Source: Vigna angularis
Lineage: Eukaryota; Streptophyta; Magnoliopsida; Fabales; Fabaceae
Assembly: GCF_016808095.1 (NCBI RefSeq)
Contig: NC_068971.1
Location: forward strand, 52,407,631-52,471,630
Direction: 5' to 3'
Length of the DNA: 64,000 nucleotides
Position numbers and translations under genes: made by a program
Notes under the pieces: model-generated
What the model saw: the letters and a program-made list of their open reading frames with translations, nothing else
What the model was told of the DNA's origin: nothing
Databases searched by the model: none
Part shown: piece after piece, positions 13,427-22,635 of the stretch
Layout: every line of letters begins with the position of its first letter
How positions within the stretch are numbered: the first letter of the stretch is position 1

Positions 13427-14110
13427 TTTGATATTCAGAGATATTGACCAAATATTCCGAAACACGAGTTCGGGTTATCGTGTAAGGTGCTTGCTTCCAC
13501 GATCCATGTGTATTGGGTGTGGCTTCAAACGAACTTTTTCACGGGTCCCATTCCGGATTTATCAAATTGCACCACTTTGTTTGATCTGCAGCTGAATGAC
13601 AACGAGTTAACCGGTGAGGTTCCATCTTCTCTCATATCCCTTTCTAGTTTGTAGAACGTCTCTTCAGACGACAATTTTCTTTAGGGTCTCGTTCCTTCGT
13701 TTGGAATGGGACTGAAGGTCACTTTTGATTCGAATAATTTTTGTAGGAATGGCTCTCGACTTTGTGATTCTCGCGTCACCACTTTACTTGATATTTCTAA
13801 ACATTTCGGCTATCCCTTTCAGTTTGCAAGTTTCTGGTTTTGTAATGATCCTCATGAGGATTGGAATTTCATTGTGTGTTATAAGGGGAAGATTGTTACT
13901 GTGAATTTGGCGTGTGAGAATTTGACAGGAACTATTTCACCTGCATTTGCCAATTTAACAAATTTGAGAAACTTGTACCACAATGAAAATCATTTGAGGT
14001 ATCAATAATGGGAGGCTTGACTAATTTGGCTCAGTTTGAGGGTTTGACGTGTTTAAGAACAATCTATTTGGTGATATTCCAAAATTCCCAACCAAGGTGA
14101 TGTTGAACAC
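13427..14110 (+). pseudogene. TMK-like fragment 6: LRR ectodomain
   Basis: Plus-strand LRR sequence equivalent to fragment 2 but running further. An open part at 13706-14008 reads FDSNNFCRNGSRLCDSRVTT through DWNFIVCYKGKIVTVNLACE to NLTGTISPAFANLTNL. In-frame TAG codons occur in the SSL.N motif (near 13650) and before GSRSFV (near 13682), and a stop lies after NHLRYQ. It ends in the PKFPTKVMLNTDF segment, where the sequence folds back. Outer right arm of the 12962-centred palindrome. Confidence 0.85.
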
Positions 14111-14129
14111 CGATTTTCATATTAAATTA

Positions 14130-14480
14130 GTGCTCAACATCATCTTAGTTGGAAACTTTGAAATATCACCAAATAGATTGTTCTTAAAAACGTCAATAAC
14201 CTCAAACTAAACCAAATTAGTCAAGTCTCCCGGTACTTATCCCCCAAATGATTTTCATTGTGATACATGTTTCTCAAATATGTTAAATTGGCAAATGTAG
14301 GCGAAATGATTCCCGTCAAATTCTCACGTGCCAAATGCACAGTAACAATCTTCCCCTGAAAATACACAATGAAATTCTAATCCTCACAAAGATCACTACT
14401 AAACCAAGAACTCGCAAACTGAAAAGAATACCCGAAATGTTTAACAATATCAAGCAAAGTGGTAACGCGAGAATCACAGG
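14130..14480 (-). pseudogene. TMK-like fragment 7: inverted copy of the end of fragment 6
   Basis: The minus strand repeats about 13757-14110 in reverse: from the CDSRVTTLL region at 14480 down to the PKFPT..MLNT region at 14130. A 19-base spacer (14111-14129) separates the arms. Several substitutions and stops show it is not coding. Confidence 0.8.
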
Positions 14481-14588
14481 GTCTAGAGCCTCAGCATGAC
14501 AGACAACTTCAACCTCGTTCCATGGGCGATTCCCACCGAGTTGACTCAGTCCTCCAACCTTGTCAAACTCGATCTCGGAAGCACAAAC
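14481..14588 (+). pseudogene. TMK-like fragment 8: N-terminal LRR piece
   Basis: Translates as LSMTDNFNLVPWAIPTELTQ followed by SSNLVKLDLGSTN, an early LRR of the TMK ectodomain, with no stop. It is the left arm of a hairpin: the same 108 bases recur inverted from 14599, about 90 percent identical, across the 10-base spacer at 14589-14598. Confidence 0.8.
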
Positions 14589-14598
14589 ATTCATTGAG

Positions 14599-15060
14599 GT
14601 TTGTGCTTCCGAGATCGAGTTTGACGAGGTTAGAGGACTAAGTCAATCCGGTGGGAATCGCCCATAGAGCGAGGTTGAAACTGTCTGTCATGCCGAGACT
14701 CTGTAAGCCAGTGAGACCCTCGAAGCAACCGTGGGGAATGGAGGTGAAGTTGTTGCCCCCGAAGAACACGATTTCCAGCATGGAGAGGTTGGCAATGGGA
14801 GCGCGTTGCCCTGGAGAGAGAGGTGAGTTGGGAGAGGGAGTTGAGATCCGGAGGTAGCGTTCCGCTGAGCGACTGTGAAGCGATGTTGATTGAGGTGAGG
14901 CGGTTGGTGGTGCACCTGATGCCCTTCCACTGACAGAAGCTGGTCGCCGACCACCCCGACGGCGTGGGACTCAAGGCTTTGGCGAGCTGGTCCCCATTTG
15001 TAGAAGAAGTTAGGTATTGTGTTAGCATTATCATTACCCACATAGTGAGTGGAGATGTTA
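14599..15060 (-). pseudogene. TMK-like fragment 9: N-terminal end of the gene
   Basis: From about 15045 down the minus strand: a short N-terminus, then DQLAKALSPTPSGW, FCQWKGIRC, SINIASQSLSGTLPPDLNSL, then a deletion/frameshift near the SLQGNAL motif. The continuation NLSMLEIVFFGGNNF through HGCFEGLTGLQSL to a TAG in the PTGLT.SSNL motif lies in another frame. This is the normal start of a TMK ectodomain, so the array contains N-terminal, middle and kinase parts of the gene, but no kinase C-lobe. Confidence 0.85.
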
Positions 15061-15571
15061 GGTTTAGTTTTTTTATTATAAATATGTATGTGTTCTCTTG
15101 TAAGATATGTGGCACACTTGTAGTGTGTGCACCGTGGTGGAATGCAAAGAAAACGGTTTTGTGAGAAAAAGGAGAGGAGTGTGTGTAGCAAAGTCATGGT
15201 GTTTTGTGAGAGAAAAAATAGGAAGGTGTGTGCAGCAAAGAAGAGTGAAAATAGGAGAGCTTGTGTGTGCTGTATACAACACCGTGAGAAACCAGAGAAA
15301 GAGCGGAGCTAGTGCATGTATTATTGAGTCTTGTGTTTGTTTGTGAGCTGTGCAAAGAGAGAGAATGGGTTGTACTTTATGAGTTGTGAGTTGTATGTTG
15401 TGTAAGTTTGAGAGTTTAGAGTGTTGTTATTTGTGTGTTCTGGAAAGTTGTCCAGAAAATTTCTTAATGAAGTATATTTCCCAGATACTACAAAATGATA
15501 TCAGAGAATATTTCTATATTTTTACACACAGCTGCTCAATTAAATAGGGTGTATAGGATAATTACCAATAC
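15061..15571. other. Probable remnant upstream region of the TMK-like pseudogene
   Basis: Lies 5' of fragment 9 on the minus strand. It contains TTTATAATAAA and CA/TC-rich stretches (minus strand 15120-15330) that look like a leader or promoter, but no supported coding sequence. Confidence 0.4.
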
Positions 15572-16966
15572 CAAGGCTTCCTTTGTTGACGCATTGGCCT
15601 CGGGCGCTCCATAGTTACATTTCTGATACCTCTCTAGCGTTTTCAGCATGCTGCACGTTCACACCAACATTCAGAAAATTATTCTATTTCCACAACTACA
15701 CAGAACATGTAGACACACTACCAAAAATGTGTATATATATATATATAGCCCTTCGTGTGCATCTTGTAATGAGAAGCCAATATATAATCTAGAAAGAAAA
15801 TCTTGGTTTGTCAAACAAACCAGGCATATTGAAACAGATATAACTGATTGAAAGTCATATGAAACAGTTTATGCTTATTATAATGTAGAAGGAGATTATG
15901 TAGACAAATTATTGACCAAAGAAACAAATTCAAATTATTAGAAATATGTATATATATGTAGCTTCACCATTTCATCAACATAACATCATTTGTAGTTTCT
16001 AGTCTACATCAAATCCCAACAACAACCTTTTTGTCTGCTAGTAACCAAAAACAACCACGCATCAGAATTTAATGAAGAGGAAATTGATACCCCATTTGTA
16101 ATGTTGGCTCACACTCCAATGGTTGAAAGAGAGCATCGCCTTGGTGTTGACCTGGATGACGGTCATACCCCATTTCTTCACCACTGGGATTCAGTTGAAA
16201 TTGATTTATTTGATATTCTTCCAACTGCCAAAAACAGCATAAGTCACTCAAAAAGCTTCTGTCTAGTTCAGGACACCTTTGTACATTCAAATTTTATCGT
16301 TAAATCACATCATAGAACACTGTATATGAACTTGAATGTTGAAATGTTTGTTACCCTTTGTCTGAGAGCTGTGTTTGCCTCACCTAGCAAGTGTTCCTTC
16401 ACATGTGACATAATTGAACTGGTTAATTAGCAAGGGAATAACTGGGAAGAATGACAATAAAACATTGAAAAAGGAATTCAGAATTGTTATCATACCTTGC
16501 GCTGACTATCAGAAAGCTGAGATACAGCATGAATTGGGTCTGTAGAATAGCAGTTACCTAATTAAGGGAAGATATACGAAGTCATACATAATGATTCATG
16601 AATCTATATAGATCGGTTTGGGGGTACGTGGGCAACTATGCCCTAAGTACTTCAATGGAGAAGGAAGTAAATGAAACCAATTAACCTGTTTGGAACGCGC
16701 ACCACCATCATCAAAGCATGAAGGAGCGATTCTTCCAAACAGAAGCCTGAGCAAAACCAGAAAGTGTTTTGAGTAAAAGATTTTGAACCAGATCTGCGAA
16801 GAACTTAAACAAATGAAGCAAAAAAAGAAATTTCGGATCGGTGGGTTGAGAACCGAAAGAACGGAAAGCTCATAAGCTTTCTTCAAAAGCCCGTTTCTTC
16901 GTTTTGCAAAGGTCACTTGCCTGTTGATCTTGTTCTCAATTTTCTTCAACTCCACTCTTCCCCTTC

Positions 16967-16970
<4 letters not shown>
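15572..16970 (-). pseudogene. Rearranged SEPALLATA-type MADS-box pseudogene
   Basis: SEPALLATA genes encode MADS-domain transcription factors for floral organ identity. Five recognisable exons lie on the minus strand. Exon 1, 16857-16970: [18 protein letters not shown] to KKAYELSVL, cut off before the usual CDAEV..IIFS half. Exon 5, 16496-16539: TQFML then QLSDSQRK, 44 bases instead of 42, so it is frameshifted. Exon 6, 16355-16396: EHLLGEANTALRQR, exactly 42 bases. Exon 7, 16091-16224: LEEYQINQFQLNPSGEEMGY and ALFQPLECEPTLQMG, with a GT donor where the family has one. Exon 2, 15572-15650: MLKTLERYQKCNYGAPEANA, exactly 79 bases with an AG before and GT after, but lying downstream of exon 7. 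Exons 3, 4 and 8 were not found. Order 1-5-6-7-2 shows rearrangement or fusion of two decayed copies. Assignment to the SEP1/2 side rather than SEP3 is tentative. Confidence 0.88.

Positions 16971-17026
<56 letters not shown>
16971..17026. repeat. (CT)28 microsatellite directly before the MADS start codon
   Basis: Perfect CT dinucleotides; read on the minus strand it is an (AG)n tract directly 5' of ATGGGAAGGG. GA-rich leaders are common in MADS-box genes, so this is probably the old 5' untranslated region. Confidence 0.95.
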
Positions 17027-17030
<4 letters not shown>

Positions 17031-17834
17031 AACTCTCTCAACTTCTCTTTCTCACATCCACTCATATAAAATCTGTATCGCATGTATCCCATTCTAGATA
17101 TCCATCTCTTGAGGCACTGTGAGGTTTTCCGTTCTGTGAGCCTGAAGCAGCATGCAGGTCCACAATTACCTTAATTTCATACTTTCTGCAATGACATTGA
17201 AGAGTGACATTCATTGAGATAAAGTGGTTTTTCAATTTTACATGGTAACAAAAATTGACAGGGCACTATCCCTTAAATGGTCTTACTTTGCCCATGTGAA
17301 GGCATTATCTAGCATTTCCAAGGATCCCCCAACAAACCGCTTTGGTGGTGTTTTGGGTCTTCAGCTATCCACCACCCCACGGGAATTCAGACACCATTTA
17401 AGCCATTTTCTGTATGTGCATGTCCCGCATAGCTTTATCATTGATCTAAAGTTCTCTTTAAAGCTCATGTTTACGTGCATGATTTTGATAGCTTTGTCTG
17501 GATCATGATTGGCCATTGAAACCAAGAGAAAGATGGTTATTCGATATCACAACACTGCCACGTGTCCAAAGATGAACTAACCTTAAAGATCCTCAACCTC
17601 GTAGTTGTAGGGTAGTTCGTATATTACATCATAAATTTACCCAACTACCCCTATTCCTCCATAGATCTACGACGCTTTTCTCAATTCAAATTAACTTCCT
17701 TCGTTTTATTAATAAACAAATTAAAACTGTAATTATATGTCTTTTTATGATTTCTACTATTTTATAAAGACTCGGCAATTTAATTAAATTTTAATTAGTA
17801 ACAAAAATAATTAAAAACTGCATTGATTTTTTTA
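17027..17834. other. Former MADS promoter region and intergenic DNA
   Basis: Upstream of the MADS pseudogene on the minus strand. It contains CCACGTGTCC (a G-box-like site) near 17560. A 94-codon frame at 17224-17508 matches nothing I know. No gene supported. Confidence 0.5.
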
Positions 17835-18673
17835 GTTATGAATAAGTTCTATTATATAATTTGTTTACATGAAAAACCTCCGTTGTATATTGTTTTTCTT
17901 TAATATTAATTACGGTAAAAGTATTATTATAGAAGGACAATTTTTAATTACTGCGTGTTAAGTATGTTTAGGTCAAAGTTCTTTGAGAGTGTATGTTTCC
18001 TTTTTACTGATAAAAAAGTTGGGAATCCTCTGGTTCTAAATTTATGATAATTCACAGACTTAAACAAAAATTTATAATAATAAAAAGTGATAACTAAAAA
18101 TGGAAAAGAAAAGATATTTCTACGGAAGACATTTAATGGACATTAAATATGTTTGATTAAGGTTCAAACCATCCCAAAACAAAAACTATAGCAGATATGA
18201 TATTTATTTAACTCATCAGATAGTCTTTTTGTTTAATTAACTAAAGATTTTTTAAATTTTTTTGAACTCTTCATAAGTTCATCATATACTTACCAGCTAC
18301 TCTAAATACTTGAGAAAAAATAAATAGAAAATTATATATTAAAAAATTGCATCATACTTTTGGAAATAAAAACAATTAATTTGAGATCTATTAATTGCGA
18401 TTTAAAATTAAAAATTGTAATGTGAAAATAAGAAAAAATCAACATGAGTGATTATTTATCGATAGCTGAGATAGTGATGTATTTTTGTGAATTGAGATTG
18501 TTTTGGGGTAATTTTAGAATAGTTTTGGTAAATATTGAAGTGTTAGAGAATATTGATTAATGATTAACCATGGTCCAATTTGCTTGTAAAGACAGGCAAA
18601 GAAGCTTGATTTGGAAAGTGGTGTTAAAGTTTCCGCGTTCTCCTTTTTCGCTGCTTCAAATTCAAAATTTAAC
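17835..18673. repeat. Duplicated block A, copy 2, left part
   Basis: Matches 1-800 in the same orientation with scattered indels and substitutions; for example, the ATGGTCCAATTTGC at 697 recurs at 18570. The match breaks after CAAAATTTAAC at 18673, where foreign sequence begins, and resumes at 21683. Confidence 0.9.
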
Positions 18674-19149
18674 TTGGAAAAATGCTTCTTTAACAACATA
18701 TTTTTGACAACAATTTGATAACAACACGTGTTGCACTGTCTATTAAATTTTGTTTAAAGATTCATTTTGTCTTGAAGGGCGTTTTTGGAATAATCTTTAA
18801 AAATCTTTTGACACTTTTCAATTTCTGAAACCCTGACCCTGCGAAACTCTCTCTCTCCTCCTTTTCGAAACTCTCTCTTCCCCTTCGCTGAAAGATCCTT
18901 CAAAACTCTCTCTCCGTCATTGAAGTTTCTTCCTTCGAAACTCTTTCTCCGCCATTGAAGTGGTTCTCCGTCCACCGTTGTTTGTTCGTCACTTGGGTCC
19001 ACCGTTGTCTTTGGAGGAAGTCGTCTCTCTCTGTGCCATTGAAGTGCTTTTTGTGCGCCATTTCTCCAAAGCTTTGCCATGTCTTTTCCTTGGAAGAGGG
19101 AGTTCCCTCATCATTCAATTGGGTTCTTTATTCCAATATTTCATATGGA

Positions 19150-19910
19150 TGAGTGAGTTTCATGGAACACATCCAATCACATGGAACTCAATCACCTATT
19201 CACAAGAAATGCAAAAAGTCACAAACAAGAGCAATAACCACCATGGGGAGTAGTGTTCATCTAGCTGGGGAAAGATCTTTGAGTCTACTTTCCAACAAAA
19301 CAAGAATCAACTCATTTGGAATTCGGTGGAGAAAGTTATGAGCAAAACAATCAGCAAAGGTCAGAGGTGGTAGAAATATATAAAACGTTAACTTTAAAGA
19401 ATTAACTGCACCTACTCAGATGTCCAAAAATTATAAATTAGTAGTCATTAGAAAGCTTTTTGAGTCTATTTTCTAATAAAAAAGAATCACATCATTTGGA
19501 GGTCTGTGGAAAAAGTTATGATTAAAATAGTCAGCAAAGGTCAAAGTTGACAGCATGTTATCTTATACGTATATCTTTCCCTCTTTTTGACAGATGTATT
19601 ATTTATTGAAAATGCCTTTTAAAATTTGTGCATTGTAACAACATTAGATGACATATTTCTTAATTAATAAAATGAAAAATTTTCCTATGAGACTCCGAGA
19701 AGGGGTGTTACAACAATGGTCATGCACCTCACCTTAGTTGGAGAAAACCACCTAAATAGATATTTTTTTTGAAGAAATCAATGACATAACCTCATTATTG
19801 GTGCAGGAAGCACACCCAATAACATTGAACTCACTCACCCATCTCAAAAAATGAAAAATTCAACAAAAATAGAGCAATAACCACCATGGGGAGTAGTGTT
19901 CATCTAGTTG
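19150..19910. repeat. Diverged direct repeats inside the insertion
   Basis: About 19150-19275 and 19800-19905 share sequence ending in GAGCAATAACCACCATGGGG and AGTAGTGTTCATCTAG. Separately, 19265-19375 and 19450-19560 are similar (TTTGAGTCTA, GTGGA.AAAGTTATGA, CAGCAAAGGTCA). These look like remains of tandem or nested repeat units. Confidence 0.65.
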
Positions 19911-20034
19911 GGGAGTACAGTTGAAGTTTCTGTACAAATGACCCTTTTTCCTCTGGTAATCGATTACAAGACCCCTGTAATCGATTACCATAGGAAAAAG
20001 GGTCATTTGTACATAAACTTCAACTGTACTCCCC
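19910..20034. repeat. Hairpin with 59-bp arms and a 7-base loop
   Basis: Left arm 19910-19968 and right arm 19976-20034 are near-perfect reverse complements around the loop AGACCCC. The inner ends carry GGTAATCGATTACA, itself almost a palindrome. The same GTAATCGATTAC core recurs near 20685-20715. Only a few arm positions mismatch. Confidence 0.9.
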
Positions 20035-20114
20035 AATTGGGAGAACTTGACTCCCCAGGGTTATTTTTATGTCCTTATGGGTGATTTTTTCCAGTTTTTG
20101 CATGGATGTCTCAC

Positions 20115-20256
20115 GTTGCTCATCATTGTTGGTATCAAGTGCATCAAAACACAGTTTGGCGCACTCAATTGTGGATGAAACACATGTTGCTCATCATTGA
20201 TGGTGTCAAGTGTATCAAAACACAGTTTTCCCCACTCAATTGTGGAGGAAAAAACT
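20115..20256. repeat. Tandem repeat, two units of 71 bases
   Basis: GTTGCTCATCATTG starts at 20115 and again at 20186, followed in both by similar sequence through ATCAAAACACAGTTT and CACTCAATTGTGGA. The units differ at several positions. Confidence 0.8.
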
Positions 20257-20616
20257 CCTATTGGTGTTTGAACCAAGGTAGTTCAAGTTCATGACGATTT
20301 TTGCACAACTCGTAGAGCAAGAACTTATTAACTTCCGTAATCAATTTGATCGACAACCACCTTCTTAGATTACATTTCATTGTATACTATTATGTACCTT
20401 TTCATTTCAAAACTTATTGTTTCATGAACTGTCGTTACGTTTTTTTATTAATGTATGTGCTTTTAAATATTGTTATAATTTTTCATTACTCAATACCCTT
20501 CATTATTCCTTTTATATTTGTTTAATATTGAAGTATTCCAACTTGAAGTGTTCCATTAATGATCCATCCACAAAACCTTCAAAAGACAGTCATAATGAAT
20601 CCAAAATATTCCTGGG

Positions 20617-20963
20617 GTGTGCTTAAGCCACGTCTAGGTAGCACTCTTTAACTTTCGGTACAAAAGGGGATTTTTCTACTGGTAAGCGATTACCAGCTCC
20701 CTGTAATCGATTACAACAACATCAGTCCTGTGTCAATGATGCAGGAACTCACCTCTCAACCTAGAAACACCTTAACTTGGTCTTCCATCCACATAGGACT
20801 GACCTAACTTGAAATTTCTTGTTGTGGACACCTTCAACCATGGCCAACAGGGATAATCAATCCGCACAACATTGAAAACACACTCGTAAGGACCCTTGGG
20901 GAGTGCTTAATCCATGTCTGGGTAGCACTCTTCAACTTTCGGTACAAAAGGGGATTTTTCTAA
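20617..20963. repeat. Direct repeat pair of ~65 bases inside the insertion
   Basis: About 20617-20680 and 20896-20963 share GTGCTTAA, GGTAGCACTCTT, then AACTTTCGGTACAAAAGGGG and ATTTTTCTA. The spacing is about 280 bases. Confidence 0.8.
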
Positions 20964-21682
20964 AAACCATCCAAATTGCGTCTTCGAAATAATGGACTTG
21001 TGCTCCTCACTCAAAATTCCATTCAAAGTAGCAATACACTTCATTTTCAATGAATGACGAACAAACAACTGAAAAAAAAATTAATATTTGTTGGTACAAA
21101 TAACCAACAAAAGTCACAACCCAAAAGCAAAAACCAGCAAAATGACCAACAAAGGTCAAAAGCAAAAACCCAACCCCAAAATACGAATACGGAAAGACAA
21201 AAAGTTCATACCTTGTTAGAAAAACCAATGTCAGGGACAAACCCATTGCACAAAAAAAGCTCAGAACTTCGACAAAATCGACACCGAACGAGACACTTTT
21301 AACAGACCAACCACAGAGATCGCTGAACGTATATCGTTGAAATCACGAACTCGAGAGAAAAAGAGAGACTTCGAGGTCAGCGACAACAGAACTTCCTCAA
21401 CGTCCAAAGAGATTGCTCAACGACCACTTCGAGGCCTTCACCAAATGGAGAGAGAGAAGTTCAAATGAAAACTGAAAACATAAAATGGGGAGAGGAGAGA
21501 GTGTTTCGGAAGGAGAGAATGCTAAAAGGAAGGAGGGTGGTTTTGAAATAAGCAAATGTCCAACCCTGACCCCTTTTCCAAATCAGTTTTTTTAAAGAAA
21601 AATAATTTTAAAATGAGCCAACGCTGACACGTGGTATTGTCAAAACATTATTAAATTCGCGTTGTCAACATATCACGATCAC

Positions 21683-22140
21683 CAGTTTGGCAATGTTAGA
21701 ATCATCTGAAAATGACATAACATTGGCGTATTACGCAATTACCGTTTCCAGAATTTTTGTGGAAGAATTCGTAGTGAATAATCAAGTCTTAGTTCTGAAA
21801 CCCAAGTGGAATATACCACCAAATAGCACGGAAAAAGAAAAGGTCTGCAAGTGAAATGTGCACACCACCAAATAGCCAGCTAATATACCATAACTTTTCC
21901 AGTTATGAAACCACCACCCTTGATCTTTGCTTCTACTATAAATTGAGGTGCAAGATGTGAACGAAAATATGATGTGGAGAGAGAGTTGAAAGTTGAAGGG
22001 TGAATGCAACGTGGGCAATGGTGCATAAAGATGTGAGATACCTTTCCATTCCAAATTTGGCATTGCCATTTAAACATGTCACATCTCATTGGACCGTAAC
22101 CTGTTGCAGAGTCTAAGATGAAGCAGCTATGTTGCCATTT
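21683..22140. repeat. Duplicated block A, copy 2, right part
   Basis: 21683-21806 matches 808-933, and 21975-22140 matches about 1550-1760 (shared GGACCGTAACCTGTTGCAGA). Copy 1 has an extra ~50 bases near 1637-1688. Between 21807 and 21974 the copies differ. Confidence 0.85.
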
Positions 22141-22145
22141 AAGTG

Positions 22146-22440
22146 TTTGTATTCTTAAAAGTGCTTTTACACAAAAATAACATGAAATAAACGGAAGAAA
22201 ATCTGACAATTAACACTTTCGTTAAAACAATTATTAAAACACAGTGGTGGATGCAGTATTATGATGTTCTGAATATCCCTCTCCTTATGTTAAAAAGGCA
22301 GGCCAGTATTTAATTCTGTTTATATTTCTATTAAATAATAATTAGTAATGATACTGAGTTCTCAGTCACACGTTTATTAATTCGGGATATTTTTCAATAT
22401 GATTGATTGCAATTTGAGAACATTTAACATTTTTAGGGAA
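22146..22440. repeat. Duplicated block B, copy 2
   Basis: Matches 10040-10340 in the same orientation and directly abuts block A here. It lies within 200 bases of the 3' end of Z-ISO, whereas copy 1 leads into the TMK array. Confidence 0.88.
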
Positions 22441-22635
22441 ACAAATATTGAAGGAGCAGTTTATTATGCACTGCTAGTTTTACAGGTTTTGTTATTGATG
22501 TGCATGGTCATTATCAATTTTTCAATTCATTTCTTTTATGTCCTTTTATTTTATTTGATTTTTTTCTTTGATCTCTTCATCTGCGTCTATAGATAAACAG
22601 TAGATTTTACATAAAAGGGACAGGATGTGTTGTGC

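Larger units (their letters stand above)
18674..21682. mobile_element. ~3.0 kb insertion, possibly a Mutator-like non-autonomous element
   Basis: Defined by comparison with the other copy of the block, which runs from 800 to 808 almost without a gap. The ends carry similar motifs in inverted orientation: near the left TTTGACAACA then TAACAACACGTGT (about 18704-18732), near the right ACACGTGGTATTGTCAAAAC and GTTGTCAAC (about 21628-21670), suggesting degenerate terminal inverted repeats. No transposase was seen. The interior holds TC-rich sequence, internal direct repeats and a strong hairpin. Several reading frames, such as 18754-19080 (-), are low-complexity and unlike known proteins. A possible target duplication (CTTGGAAAAATG left, GTTTGGCAATG right) is imperfect. 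Class assignment is tentative; the insertion itself is clear. Confidence 0.6.

Noticed and set aside
18754..19080. 108-codon minus-strand frame in the insertion
   Set aside because: Low-complexity TC/GA-rich sequence with other frames equally open; no family resemblance.
19910..20034. CRISPR-like or bacterial repeat interpretation of the hairpin
   Set aside because: A single inverted repeat in plant nuclear DNA, with no regularly spaced array.
21007..21302. Overlapping frames on both strands near the right end of the insertion
   Set aside because: Composition-driven (Lys/Asn/Gln-rich on one strand, Phe/Val-rich on the other); no support for coding.
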